Shown: positions 1 to 7,555, counted from the first letter of the stretch. The stretch is 64,000 nt of DNA from FEN-299 sp963727765 (GCA_963727765.1 CAVSGZ010000013.1:124001-188000), one strand, 5' to 3'. Notes: a model not told the origin generated them from the letters alone. Numbers and translations: made by a program.

Positions 1-53
1 CGGCGTTCCTCGGAATCGGCATGCGGCAGTTCCGGAGGAAGGCCGTGTCGTGA
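1..53 (+). CDS. C-terminal end of an unidentified protein (partial)
   Basis: An open frame enters from the left edge and ends at a TGA at 51-53. The visible tail reads AFLGIGMRQFRRKAVS: a hydrophobic stretch followed by a basic end, as in many inner-membrane permeases. Too little is visible to name it. The downstream 106 bp before the tRNA hold only a short GC-rich inverted repeat (CCGGCC/GGCCGG near 118-134) with no T-tract. Confidence 0.3.
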   Translation, partial: AFLGIGMRQFRRKAVS

Positions 54-159
54 GACCACCGCCGCCCGGCCCGGTTTCTTTTGGCGGCAGCGGCGGCACG
101 AGGTAGACTGGTCGCTGGCCGGCCCCCGGCCGGTCGGGCGATCGGCGCCGGATCATCTT

Positions 160-235
160 GGGCCCATAGCTCAGCGGTCAGAGCCGCCGGCTCATAACCG
201 GCCTGTCCCAGGTTCGAATCCTGGTGGGCCCACCA
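160..235 (+). tRNA. tRNA with CAT anticodon (elongator Met, or Ile2 if lysidine-modified)
   Basis: A full cloverleaf can be drawn. The acceptor stem is GGGCCCA with TGGGCCC, the D stem GCTC/GAGC, the anticodon stem GCCGG/CCGGC with loop CTCATAA (anticodon 193-195), and the T stem CCAGG/CCTGG with loop TTCGAAT. CCA is encoded at 233-235. It is not the initiator: position 1 pairs with 72 and the anticodon stem lacks the three G-C pairs. Whether it reads AUG or, through TilS modification, AUA cannot be decided by eye. Confidence 0.93.
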
Positions 236-320
236 GCACCAGCATGCCAGACACGCCAGACCTCTCGCGCAGTCCGAAACGCCGCACCGAGCGGCCCGAA
301 CATGGGTGCGCCCCTCTACC

Positions 321-351
321 AAGGCTCCGCGTCGCGGGGCCTTTTCTTTTT
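321..351 (+). terminator. Rho-independent terminator after the tRNA
   Basis: A nine-pair stem (AAGGCTCCG with CGGGGCCTT, one G-U pair) around a five-base loop is followed directly by TTCTTTTT. It lies 86 bp after the tRNA and just before the zinc-ribbon gene, so the two are probably separate transcripts. Confidence 0.88.
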
Positions 352-366
352 GAGCACTGATGCCGC

Positions 367-1111
367 ATGGACGCTGACCTCGAACGCCTCATCCGCCTCC
401 AGCAGATCGATCTCGCCGCCGAAGCGGCTCGCAAACGCATCGCCGACCACCCAACGCTCGTCCAGTCGCTCGACGCCAGGCTGTCCTCGGCCACCGAGGC
501 GCTCGATGCCGCCAAGGCCAAGGTCGCCGAGAACCAGGCGGGCCGCCGCGCCATCGAGAAGGACCTCGCGACGATCCAGGCGCGACTGAGCAAGTTCAAG
601 GACCAGCTGATGGAGGTCAAGACCAACAAGGAATACACGGCGATGCTCAAGGAAATCGAGGCCGCGCAGAACGAGGTGCGCCGCCTGGAGGACCTCATTC
701 TCGAGCGCATGCTGGAGCACGACGACCTGGCGGCCCGGCAGAAGGCCGCCGAGTCGCGGCTCTCCGCCGACAAGGCGGCGGTGGCTGCCGAGCGCACAAC
801 GGTCGAAGCGGAAACGGTCTCGGCTCGAGCGCGAGCTCGAGGAGACGATTTCGGCCCGCGTCCGCGTGGTGGCCGACGTGTCGGCGACCGTGCTGTCGAT
901 TTACGAAACCGTGCGCGAGCGGCGCGGCACGGCGGTCGTGGAGATCAAGGGGGGCTACTGCAGCGCCTGCCACGTCCGGATTCGGCCCCAGGCTGCCAAT
1001 GAGCTCAGGCGCAACCAGATGATCTTCCAGTGCGAGAGCTGCAAGCGGATCCTCTACTTCCCGCCCCAGGGCCCGACGCCGGCCGGACAGGCCGACGGAG
1101 TCGATTGCTGA
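367..1111 (+). CDS. Coiled-coil protein with C-terminal C4 zinc ribbon (COG1579-like), apparent frameshift
   Basis: The first frame from ATG 367 gives a long charged coiled coil (about 150 residues starting MDADLERLIRLQQID) typical of the COG1579/DUF164 zinc-ribbon family. From about 815 the coding sense moves one frame on and continues with LERELEETISARV and a zinc ribbon made of CSAC and CESC. Removing one A from the AAA at 812-814 joins the halves cleanly. The TGA at 1109-1111 overlaps the ATG of the RNase H gene, so they form an operon. Family function is not well established; a role in nucleic-acid or envelope processes is only suggested. The break is probably a sequence error because both halves look well conserved. 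Confidence 0.8.
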
Positions 1112-1512
1112 TGGTGGCCTACATCGACGGCGGGTCCCGCGGCAATCCCGGGCCGGCCGGATTCGGCGTGCGCATCGAGGATGGCCGAGGCTCGCTCGTC
1201 GAGGAGTGGCATGGCGCGCTCGGCGTCGCCACCAACAACGTCGCCGAGTACCGCGGGCTGCTCGCCGCGCTGACCTGGGCCGTCGAGCACGGCGTGCAGG
1301 CCCTCGAAGTCAGGTCCGACTCCCAGCTTCTGGTCCGGCAGATGCTCGGCCTCTACCGCGTCAAGAACGCGGGACTTCTTCCGTTGTTCAAGGAAGCGCG
1401 CGGGCTGGCCGCCCGCATTCCGCGCGTCCGCTTCACGCACGTCCGGCGCGAGCAGAACACCGAAGCCGACCGCCTCGCCAATGAGGCGATGGACGGCCCC
1501 GACGACAATTAG
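1111..1512 (+). CDS. rnhA: Ribonuclease HI family protein
   Basis: 133 residues covering the RNase H fold. The four acidic catalytic positions are visible: Asp6 (YIDGGSRGNPGP), Glu46 (AEYRGL), Asp70 (RSDSQL) and Asp120 (TEADRLANEA). Such proteins cut the RNA strand of RNA-DNA hybrids. It lacks the basic handle insertion of E. coli RNase HI and resembles the short type often encoded beside COG1579 zinc-ribbon genes. The start overlaps the stop of that gene (ATGA). The gene ends 40 bp before a convergent gene. The symbol is by family; a more specific subclass cannot be assigned. Confidence 0.85.
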   Translation: MVAYIDGGSRGNPGPAGFGVRIEDGRGSLVEEWHGALGVATNNVAEYRGLLAALTWAVEHGVQALEVRSDSQLLVRQMLGLYRVKNAGLLPLFKEARGLAARIPRVRFTHVRREQNTEADRLANEAMDGPDDN

Positions 1513-1552
1513 CCGCGTCCGGGCTTCAGGCTCTGGCGTCGGGCCTCTCGCC

Positions 1553-2621
1553 TCACGGCTTTCGCGTCACCACGACGTGCAGCGTCACCGTCCCATCGAG
1601 AAACTGCTTCAGGTTCAGCTCCCACATCCCATCCCGGAACGACGCCCCCGGCGCGACGATTGCCGCTTGGGGCGGGTACGGACGGCGAAACCCACTCGAC
1701 GGCTCCGGGAGGAGCACCCCCGCCGCCTCGCCGAGCGCGGCCCGGTAATCCAGTTGCCCATCCCCGCCGACGCCGGACCCGACCCACGACAGCTGGCGAT
1801 GGGCCCGCAGCGCCACCTCGACAAACCCGTCGTCACGGAGGCGGCCCAACACCGTGCCCGTGACCTCCAGGCGGAGGGGGCTGACCGCGACGTCGCGTGC
1901 GCTCTGCTCCAGGGCCCATTCCATGGCATCGAAGCGGAAGGGGGTTTGCACGCCGGAGTGGGCCGTCAACTGTTGGTGTTCCCACCGGTGTCCCAGTCGG
2001 CCGTTGTACTCGAGCCAGAGGTCGTAGAGCAGGGTGGCCTGGGGTTGCGGGGCCGGGACGGCGTCCACCATCACCTGCAGCACCACGTTGGCGCAGACCG
2101 ACGACGTCGGGTCCGGCAGATAGTCCAGGACCTGGTGCTGCCCGACGTCGAGCTGCACGGTGCGGCGGCCGACCGCTTCGTCGGTGACGGCACCGGCCCG
2201 CCATCGTCCTCGTGCCCAGGATACCGCGAGGGTGACACGACCGGCGGACGCCTCGACCACCTCGACCTCGACCCGCCATCGCACCGCCGCCTGGGTCGGT
2301 TCCGCGATACCCACCGCGGCCCTGCACAGGTTGCCGGTCAATTCCGTGCCCGCCGCGAGAAACCAGGTCCGTCGGTCGCCGGGGCCCATGGCGCTCTGCA
2401 CCATCGTTTCGGTCGTCCCGGTCGCGCGGTCCGGGGGCGTGCCCAGCAGATTCGAGCCGGACGAGGACGCGGTCCAGCACCGGTGTGCTCGCCAGGCTTT
2501 CTTGGGGAGCGACCAGGTGAGGAGAGGCTGCGGGCCGGACAACGAGACCGACGGCGGCACAGACACCGACCACGGCGCCGCAGAGTCCGACGAGGCTCCG
2601 ACGAGAAATGGTCTGGCGCAT
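1553..2621 (-). CDS. Secreted beta-rich protein of unknown function, third gene of the sigma operon, apparent frameshift
   Basis: ATG at 2621 opens an N-terminus with a twin-arginine-like motif (SRRSLVG) and a hydrophobic stretch, so export is likely. The first frame is sensible to about VLDRVLV; the next frame then carries GSNLLGTPPDRATGTTET and about 300 further residues rich in alternating hydrophobic/polar strands, ending at 1553. Dropping one C at the GTCCGG near 2457-2462 joins them. The gene begins six bases after the stop of the anti-sigma gene, so it is probably co-transcribed with sigma and anti-sigma. No known domain was recognised. Confidence 0.6.
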
Positions 2622-2627
2622 CACCCT

Positions 2628-3144
2628 CTACTCCGGACGCTGCACGAGACCGGCGGCCGTGTCCTCCCACCGGAGGAACCGCAGCCGGAGCTCGGATTCT
2701 CGGCGGCGCGCCCCGTTCCACACCAGCCGATCGCGGGGGGAGCGCGCTCGGAATGACCTCGGGCAGCGACCACGTGACCTCGACGGGGGCGGGTTGGAAG
2801 GGGACCGGTGGCCGCTCCACGGCGATGACCTCCGCGGGGCCCAGCAGCGTCCGCACGACGTACCCGGTCGTCGCGGACGCGAGGATCAGACCTGCCGCCA
2901 CCGCCGGCAGGACAAAGCGCGCCATGCGGTCGCGTCGATCCCGGCGACCGAGCAGCGTCTCCATCCGCGTGTAGAAGGCCTCGCTTGGTTCGACACGGTC
3001 CTCCCGTGCCAGGACACTGAGCGCGGCGAAGTCGGCCAGCGCGTCGGCCGCGCCCGGGTCGGCCAGTGCCTCGGCCAGCAGGGCGGGATTGACGCGCTCG
3101 CCATCGAACAAGGCGCTCAGCGCCTCGAGATGCTCCGGTCTCAT
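2628..3144 (-). CDS. Membrane-anchored anti-sigma factor, apparent frameshift near the C-terminus
   Basis: The ATG at 3144 overlaps the stop of the sigma gene. The N-terminal 45 residues (LSALFDGERV onward) resemble the sigma-binding domain of RseA-like anti-sigmas. One TM segment follows (FVLPAVAAGLILASATTGYVV region), then a periplasmic Pro-rich linker. After SALPP the open frame becomes improbable, while the alternative frame ends in DRLVWNGARRR...LVQRPE with a TAG at 2630-2628, just before the next gene. One extra base in the six-G run at 2735-2740 would explain this. It is expected to hold the ECF sigma inactive at the membrane. There is no counterpart in the second cassette. Confidence 0.65.
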
Positions 3145-3660
3145 GGGGTGCCGTCCTCTCCATGTCGCTTCAGGGTACTGCGGACCCGTCCGCCCAGCCA
3201 CTCGCGGAGTTGGACCCGTACGCGAAAGAGCCGGGCCCGGACTCCGTCCTCGGTCAGTTCACTCAGCGCGGCAATCTCCGCGTAGGTGAGCCCCACCACC
3301 TCGCGCAGCAGGAAGACCTCGCGGTCCGTGGCGTGGAGGCGGTCCAACGCCTCGTGCAGGCTGAACGCCAGCACCTGGGTGGCGTCGCGGCCGACGGGGC
3401 CCACCGACACCTCCACGACGCGCCGCCCCGAGGCCTGGCGTTGTCGGTCGATGAGCAGACGACGGGCGATGCGAAACAGCCAGACCGTCTCCTGGCCGGC
3501 CCCTTGGCGCCGGGTACTGGCCGGCACGCCGACTCGCCCGGTAGAACACCTCCTGGACGAGGTCCTCGGCATCTTCGGGACGCCGGGTGTGCCGCAGGCA
3601 GTACCAGAACAGGGTGCGGTGATAGCGGTCGAATAGATCGGCCAGGAAGTGCTCAGTCAC
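3141..3660 (-). CDS. ECF-type RNA polymerase sigma factor, copy A, apparent frameshift
   Basis: Region 2 (DAEDLVQEVFYRA) and region 4 (LTYAEIAALSELTEDGVRARLFRV) of an ECF sigma factor are intact but lie in two frames. Compared with the almost identical copy at 6811-7422, this copy has one extra G in 3512-3514 (coding strand: an additional C after AGTAC). Corrected length is about 172 residues, normal for ECF factors. The start is GTG at 3660. Its stop overlaps the anti-sigma ATG (ATGA), so sigma, anti-sigma and the secreted protein form one operon. A putative ECF promoter lies 14-42 bp upstream, suggesting autoregulation. Confidence 0.85.
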
Positions 3661-3673
3661 AGCGTCTACCCAT

Positions 3674-3702
3674 AAGAACGAACCAGAGCGCGGAAAGTGT
3701 CA
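3674..3702 (-). promoter_or_regulatory. Putative ECF promoter driving sigma copy A
   Basis: On the minus strand TGACACTTTC (3702-3693) and CGTTCTT (3680-3674) are separated by 12 bp, ending 14 bp before the sigma GTG. The -10-like box carries the CGT core common in ECF promoters. The same two boxes with the same spacing occur in the opposite direction at 3765-3793, which argues for recognition by the sigma factor encoded next to them. Confidence 0.65.
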
Positions 3703-3764
3703 AACCCCCGGGAGGGTGGACTGCCAGAGTCCGATTTCGCGTCTGGCCTCGTCTCCGTCAGAGG

Positions 3765-3793
3765 TGACACTTTCGGCCTCCGCCAACGTTCTT
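3765..3793 (+). promoter_or_regulatory. Putative ECF promoter driving the Cys-rich gene, copy A
   Basis: TGACACTTTC (3765-3774), 12 bp, then CGTTCTT (3787-3793): a perfect mirror of the promoter at 3674-3702. Transcription would begin near 3800, 57 bp before the ATG of the Cys-rich protein. Confidence 0.65.
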
Positions 3794-3856
3794 GCAGTGT
3801 ACACGGCTCTGCTAGGCGATGCCCGACCTCACGCAGCGGCTCAACTGGAGGATGGC

Positions 3857-4303
3857 ATGGTCGTCAGCATCGCCTTCCGCCTGCAACATGCCCCCCGAGC
3901 GTTTGCCGACTATGCCGGGCCGGCCACGGTGCTCTACTCGCGCTCGCGGCTGACGGTGGCCGTCAACGACTACGTGGGGTGGACCTTCGTGGTGGCGCCC
4001 GACGACAGCCTCCTCGGCGTGGATGACCTGGGGTACGCGCAGGCGGATGTCACCGGGTTGAGCGTCTTCTGGGGCTCGTTGGTGCACGACACGGCCGACG
4101 TCGTTTTCGAGCGCCTCGTGCGGGGCTCCTGCGCCGCCGGCGACGGAGACGGGTGCGCCGACTGTGAGTCCGGTGGGCTGGGCGAGTCCCAATGTACGGC
4201 GAGCTGCGCAGGGGGGGACTGCCAGGCCAAGTGCGCATCAGGGTTCCATGCGTGCTGCAAGTGCCCCCTGAGTTGTGCGTGTTGCGCGGACATCGGGGGG
4301 TAG
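3857..4303 (+). CDS. Small protein with 13-Cys C-terminal tail, copy A (unknown family)
   Basis: 148 residues from ATG 3857, chosen because GGAGG lies six bases upstream and because longer in-frame starts would precede the promoter. Residues 1-90 form a cysteine-free domain (MVVSIAFRLQHAPRAFADY onward). Residues 92-143 hold 13 Cys at 92, 100, 103, 113, 117, 122, 126, 133, 134, 136, 140, 142 and 143, ending HACCKCPLSCACCADIGG. There is no signal peptide. The tail could bind metal, form many disulfides, or be a peptide released from a leader-like N-domain; nothing nearby is a recognisable modification enzyme. Its own divergent ECF promoter implies induction together with the sigma factor. Not recognised as a known family. 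Confidence 0.75.
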   Translation: MVVSIAFRLQHAPRAFADYAGPATVLYSRSRLTVAVNDYVGWTFVVAPDDSLLGVDDLGYAQADVTGLSVFWGSLVHDTADVVFERLVRGSCAAGDGDGCADCESGGLGESQCTASCAGGDCQAKCASGFHACCKCPLSCACCADIGG

Positions 4304-4393
4304 CGTCGTGATTGTCGTCAGGGCCAGAACGCGAAGGTCAGGTCGGCGCGCGAACGCTCTCTGACCTCGCCAACGCGTGAGGAGGATGTCGCC

Positions 4394-4528
4394 ATGACCT
4401 CTGGTGGCCTTGTAGGAGTGGCGCTGCCCGGCCCGAGTAGACGATATAGACAACACGAAAACGTGGCGAAACGCACATCAAGATCGGCCGCCGTCGCCCG
4501 TCCCAGTCGCTGCTCGGCCTTGTCCTGA
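4394..4528 (+). CDS. Possible 44-residue basic peptide, only in cassette A
   Basis: ATG 4394 follows GGAGG at 4381-4385 with good spacing and opens a 44-residue frame (MTSGGLVGVALPGPSRRYRQ at the start, ending CSALS). It lies in the 500-bp gap between the Cys-rich and secreted genes. Cassette B lacks the corresponding sequence, so there is no conservation to support it. The region may instead be untranslated leader. Confidence 0.25.
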   Translation: MTSGGLVGVALPGPSRRYRQHENVAKRTSRSAAVARPSRCSALS

Positions 4529-4587
4529 GATTCTCGTGCGCGTCGATATCGTACCAGCGCCCGGTGTGTGCCAGACGGTGCGTGTCC

Positions 4588-4730
4588 CGCTGCGGCCACC
4601 CAACGTGGAGGAGTGATGATGTCGTGCAGACCTCCGTGAGACCCGTGGCGTGCAGCCTCTTCACGCTGCTCCATTTGCGCCGCCGGGGACGAAGAACCCA
4701 ACAAAGAAGTGAGCGATGAAGAGCATGATC
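4588..4730 (+). repeat. Conserved leader element with a six-residue mini-ORF, copy A
   Basis: About 140 bp aligns almost without gaps with 8138-8280, at roughly 80% identity by eye. It starts with a Shine-Dalgarno (GGAGGAG) and ATG at 4619, giving Met-Ser-Cys-Arg-Pro-Pro-stop; the peptide is the same in both copies. The following sequence can be read as PLHAAPFAPPGTKNPTKK here and PLDAALFAPPGTKKPAKK in copy B, but substitutions show no clear codon-position bias. It could be a leader peptide or attenuator of the downstream secreted protein gene, or the relic of a longer coding region. Confidence 0.5.
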
Positions 4731-4816
4731 GGGCCTCTGTCTCTCGTTACTCGCACGGCCAAGTAAACCTGGACACGCGGCCATCGCTGTCCCGCGTTTC
4801 CCAAGGAGGTCGTACC

Positions 4817-5908
4817 ATGATCAGACTGAAGCAGCGACCGCTCAGGCAGAGGATAATCGCCATCGTCGCAGTTCTCGGCATCACGTTCACCGGTATGCCC
4901 CCACTTCTTGGCGCGGAACGAAAAGGGCGGCTGGACGACCAGGGCGCGCTGACGCAGTTCCTTGAAGTTCTCAATCGACAGGGTGGCTTGTCAGGGAAGA
5001 ACATCGCGGACGTGGTCGCGGGCCGGCCGAGAACTCCCGGGCGTGTTGTGACGATGGCCGACATTCAACGATTTCGTGAGAAGCTGCTTTCGGATCAGGC
5101 CAACGCAGATCCGACTGTAGTCCAGCGCGCGAGGCGGGCGCTCATGTGGCTCAGGCTCGCGACGGCGACCACGGCGGCCGACCGGCACGATCTGATCCGA
5201 CAGTTGCCCGTCACGATCACGGTTTCTGCACCGACGGACGGGCGAGCGGGATTTGTGGAGAACTTCGTCGTTCGCGGCAAGACGCGGTTTCGTCTGTTCA
5301 TTCCGAATGCTGGCACGCACTCCACAGTCGAGAGGTCATCGGGGCCGTCCGTGCTCGACCAAGATCCGGTATGCTACGACGACTACCAGCAGGAGAGCCC
5401 CTGCGCCACTGAACAAGACCTCGAGGACGCGGCGATGGCGGCTGCCGAACTAGACGCCCAGATCGCTGAGGCTCAGGCGGAGATCGATGCGCTCGGCCCC
5501 GAGGAGGGCGAGCAGGATGGCACGACGCTGAACCACGGACCTTGTACGGCGCCCAGCTGCGCCGAGCAGGCCGGTAACGCGGCCATGGCCCTGCTTGCCG
5601 GGGCCGCAACCGTGGTAACTACAGAAGCATCCATCGTTGGGGCGGCAGTCGGGGGGGTCGTCGTTGCTTCCGGAGCCACGGTCGCTGGCTGGATGCTGAG
5701 CGTCTTTGCGGCCGGATTCGCGGTCGGTTACACTGCAGGGGCGTACATAGCCTGCCGTCAGCTGCTGTCGGGCTTCTTCGATCAGCCGTTCGATCTTCCC
5801 CTCGTGTACCAGTTCACGTCCTGGCCATTCTCGACAGCGTGGCGTGGAATCCACGTCACGCCGGCGCCTGGCGACTCGTCTGGATACGGGTCGCCGGGCG
5901 CACTCTGA
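4817..5908 (+). CDS. Secreted/membrane-associated protein of the duplicated cassette, paralog A
   Basis: ATG 4817 follows a perfect AAGGAGG at 4803-4809. 363 residues: a signal peptide (1-33, RIIAIVAVLGITF core), a helical part to about 130, a strand-rich part with LIRQLPVTITV and FVVRGKTRF, a Cys motif ESPCATEQDLEDAAMAAAEL, an acidic coiled stretch, then two long Gly/Ala-rich hydrophobic segments (about 255-315) and a polar end. Paralog B at 8336-9457 has the same order of parts but low overall identity. The hydrophobic hairpin suggests membrane insertion. No known family was recognised. The next gene encodes a small membrane protein, as in cassette B. Confidence 0.7.
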   Translation: MIRLKQRPLRQRIIAIVAVLGITFTGMPPLLGAERKGRLDDQGALTQFLEVLNRQGGLSGKNIADVVAGRPRTPGRVVTMADIQRFREKLLSDQANADPTVVQRARRALMWLRLATATTAADRHDLIRQLPVTITVSAPTDGRAGFVENFVVRGKTRFRLFIPNAGTHSTVERSSGPSVLDQDPVCYDDYQQESPCATEQDLEDAAMAAAELDAQIAEAQAEIDALGPEEGEQDGTTLNHGPCTAPSCAEQAGNAAMALLAGAATVVTTEASIVGAAVGGVVVASGATVAGWMLSVFAAGFAVGYTAGAYIACRQLLSGFFDQPFDLPLVYQFTSWPFSTAWRGIHVTPAPGDSSGYGSPGAL

Positions 5909-5961
5909 TCGGTGTTTGGAAGTGTCGCTGGCCTCGCATGTCATTGCAGAAGAGGAGCCAT

Positions 5962-6393
5962 ATGTCATTCTCCATTGTCTTGGCGATCGTTGGCATGTTG
6001 GCGGTGCCGACCGGCTACATCGCGTCGCGTTCTGTTCACAGAAGAACGCAACGGCGGTCCGTGCTGATTCCGGGGATGCTCGTGTTGTTGACGCTGTGGT
6101 TGGCGATCCCCGCTGATGCCGTCGCCTGGCGTCATGTGTTACTGGCCATGGTAGTTGCCCTCGCAGTGTTCAACATTGTGGCGGACCGGCATGTGATTAG
6201 TTGGCGTCGGCCGGAGCAGGTGCTCTTCGTGGCGGCGGCAGTCGCCTTGGCCGCTTCGTACTACCTGACCGGCGTCTCGTCTGCGATACGGTTGGCGTTG
6301 AGTTGCGCGTCCCTGGTTCTGGCGCTATCGGCTGTTGCCCTCACCATCGCGACGATATATCGAGCAGCCAGGTCGCGACGAGCTTCCGCGTAG
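5962..6393 (+). CDS. Small membrane protein with four predicted TM segments, cassette A
   Basis: 143 residues from ATG 5962, preceded by AGAGGAG. Hydrophobic stretches lie at about 1-20, 36-52, 58-72, 84-100 and 107-130, interrupted by short basic loops (HRRTQRR, SWRRPEQ), and the end is basic (RAARSRRASA). It follows the secreted protein by 53 bp. The small membrane protein after the paralog in cassette B sits in the same place but is shorter. Position suggests an immunity, anchoring or export partner of the secreted protein; this is inference from context only. Confidence 0.65.
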   Translation: MSFSIVLAIVGMLAVPTGYIASRSVHRRTQRRSVLIPGMLVLLTLWLAIPADAVAWRHVLLAMVVALAVFNIVADRHVISWRRPEQVLFVAAAVALAASYYLTGVSSAIRLALSCASLVLALSAVALTIATIYRAARSRRASA

Positions 6394-6790
6394 CGGTTGA
6401 CGATGAATCGTGGGGACGAAAGTCGACAGAGGTCGCAGGCCATGTCGTGTGTCTATCGGAGGATCTGCGGACAGTCGGCGATCTCCGGTGGTGCCCGCGA
6501 GTCGCCTGGGCGGTCCCCTTGGTCGGTGAGGGGTCCGTCCGGCGACGGTCATCGTACGCCAGCACGCCGTGCCCTATTGCCAGTCGAGTCGACGTCACCT
6601 CCCGTTTGTCGGCCCGCCAACGGCTTCAGCGCCGACTGGCGGTCCAGGGGCACGTGACCGGCCAGCTTGTCCTCGCCCCCGTTCTACGCGGCAACCCTGC
6701 GAGGCAGTTCGGGGCAATCGGCGGCGCGATGAAGCGCGAGCCGAGTGCGATGAAGCGCAGTAGAGCGCGATAGAGCGCTATCTTTCCGTC
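6394..6790. other. Non-coding junction between cassettes A and B
   Basis: No convincing gene. The only long frames have no ribosome site and no familiar content. Near its right end are short repeats around GCGATGAAGCGC (6727-6780), including a 28-bp segment (6711-6738) that recurs at the end of cassette B (9829-9856). Confidence 0.55.
6711..6738 (+). repeat. Cassette-end repeat, copy A
   Basis: 28 bp matching 9829-9856 at 25 of 28 positions by eye (GGRGCAATCGGCG then GATGAAGCGCG). It marks the 3' end of each cassette and shows that the two cassettes are homologous from end to end. Confidence 0.6.
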
Positions 6791-6846
6791 GACTTAGAAT
6801 CCTGGGTCCCTCACGGGACATGTGGGTTCGACCCCCACCCCCGGCA
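6791..6846 (+). pseudogene. 3' fragment of a tRNA-Leu gene (anticodon loop to discriminator)
   Basis: The sequence from GACTTAGAATCCTG onward reads as the anticodon loop (CTTAGAA, anticodon TAG), the 3' half of the anticodon stem, a class-II variable arm (GTCCC TCAC GGGAC), a T arm (GTGGG TTCGACC CCCAC) and the 3' acceptor strand CCCCGGC plus A. No matching 5' half (GCCGGGG, CAGGA) exists upstream, and there is no CCA. Fragments running from the anticodon loop to the 3' end are typical attachment-site remnants left by tyrosine-recombinase elements. No integrase lies in this window. Confidence 0.75.
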
Positions 6847-7422
6847 CTTCAGGCTCAGGGCCCGAGGCCCGCTCCTCGACATCGCTCGGGGTGCCATGAG
6901 CGAGCGCTCGAGTTCACCGCACGCGGGTCGAAGGGCAGGGGTTCGGACCCGTCCGCCCAGCCACTCGCGGAGTTGGACCCGTACGCGAAAGAGCCGGGCC
7001 CGGACTCCGTCCTCGGTCAGTTCACTCAGCGCGGCAATCTCCGCGTAGGTGAGCCCCACCACCTCGCGCAGCAGGAAGACCTCGCGGTCCGTGGCGTGGA
7101 GGCGGTCCAACGCCTCGTGCAGGCTGAACGCCAGCACCTGGGTGGCGTCGCGGCCGACGGGGCCCACCGACACCTCCACGACGCGCCGCCCCGAGGCCTG
7201 GCGTTGTCGGTCGATGAGCAGACGACGGGCGATGCGAAACAGCCAGACCGTCTCCTGGCCGGCCCCTTGGCGCCGGTACTGGCCGGCACGCCGACTCGCC
7301 CGGTAGAACACCTCCTGGACGAGGTCCTCGGCATCTTCGGGACGCCGGGTGTGCCGCAGGCAGTACCAGAACAGGGTGCGGTGATAGCGGTCGAATAGAT
7401 CGGCCAGGAAGTGCTCAGTCAC
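6811..7422 (-). CDS. ECF-type RNA polymerase sigma factor, copy B (intact core, foreign C-terminus)
   Basis: From GTG 7422 the first 160 residues match copy A without interruption (MTEHFLADLFDRY onward; regions 2 and 4 complete). After GGRVR, at the repeat border (6944), the sequence diverges and the frame runs on through unrelated DNA into the antisense of the tRNA-Leu fragment (GWGSNPHVP), ending at 6811. The last ~40 residues are therefore accidental. No anti-sigma follows it. Both DNA-binding regions are present, so the protein may be active and, unlike copy A, unlinked to an antagonist. Confidence 0.82.
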   Translation of the reverse strand: MTEHFLADLFDRYHRTLFWYCLRHTRRPEDAEDLVQEVFYRASRRAGQYRRQGAGQETVWLFRIARRLLIDRQRQASGRRVVEVSVGPVGRDATQVLAFSLHEALDRLHATDREVFLLREVVGLTYAEIAALSELTEDGVRARLFRVRVQLREWLGGRVRTPALRPACGELERSLMAPRAMSRSGPRALSLKCRGWGSNPHVP

Positions 7423-7435
7423 AGCGTCTACCCAT

Positions 7436-7464
7436 AAGAACGAACCAGAGCGCGGAAAGTGTCA
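7436..7464 (-). promoter_or_regulatory. Putative ECF promoter driving sigma copy B
   Basis: TGACACTTTC (7464-7455) and CGTTCTT (7442-7436) with 12 bp between, identical to copy A and 14 bp before the GTG at 7422. Confidence 0.62.
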
Positions 7465-7526
7465 AACCCCCGGGAGGGTGGACTGCCAGGGTCCGATTTC
7501 GCGTCTGGCCTCGTCTCCGTCAGAGG

Positions 7527-7555
7527 TGACACTTTCGGCCTCCGCCAACGTTCTT
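7527..7555 (+). promoter_or_regulatory. Putative ECF promoter driving the Cys-rich gene, copy B
   Basis: TGACACTTTC (7527-7536), 12 bp, CGTTCTT (7549-7555), facing the Cys-rich gene as in copy A. Confidence 0.62.

Larger units (their letters stand above)
3181..4308. repeat. Direct repeat, copy A (sigma gene plus Cys-rich gene)
   Basis: This segment is almost identical to 6944-8087. The edges are abrupt: it starts at CGGACCCGTCC inside the 3' end of the sigma gene and ends at TAGCGTCG just after the Cys-rich stop. The two copies differ in length by a 1-bp insertion here (3512-3514) and a 17-bp insertion in copy B (after 7620), plus a few substitutions. Confidence 0.95.

Noticed and set aside
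160..235. Initiator tRNA
   Set aside because: Position 1-72 is paired and the anticodon stem lacks the three consecutive G-C pairs of initiator tRNAs.
3857..4303. Cys-rich protein as a lanthipeptide or thiazole-type precursor
   Set aside because: No LanM, YcaO, dehydrogenase or SPASM-type maturase nearby; the radical SAM at 11863-13581 is a different, B12-type family on another transcript.
4619..4730. Selenocysteine readthrough of the TGA in the six-codon mini-ORF (a conserved downstream frame contains RCSICA)
   Set aside because: Substitutions between the copies show no coding bias in that frame and no SECIS-like hairpin was seen right after the TGA.
6811..6943. C-terminal 40 residues of sigma copy B as a new functional domain
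   Set aside because: They begin exactly at the duplication border and read through the antisense of a tRNA fragment.
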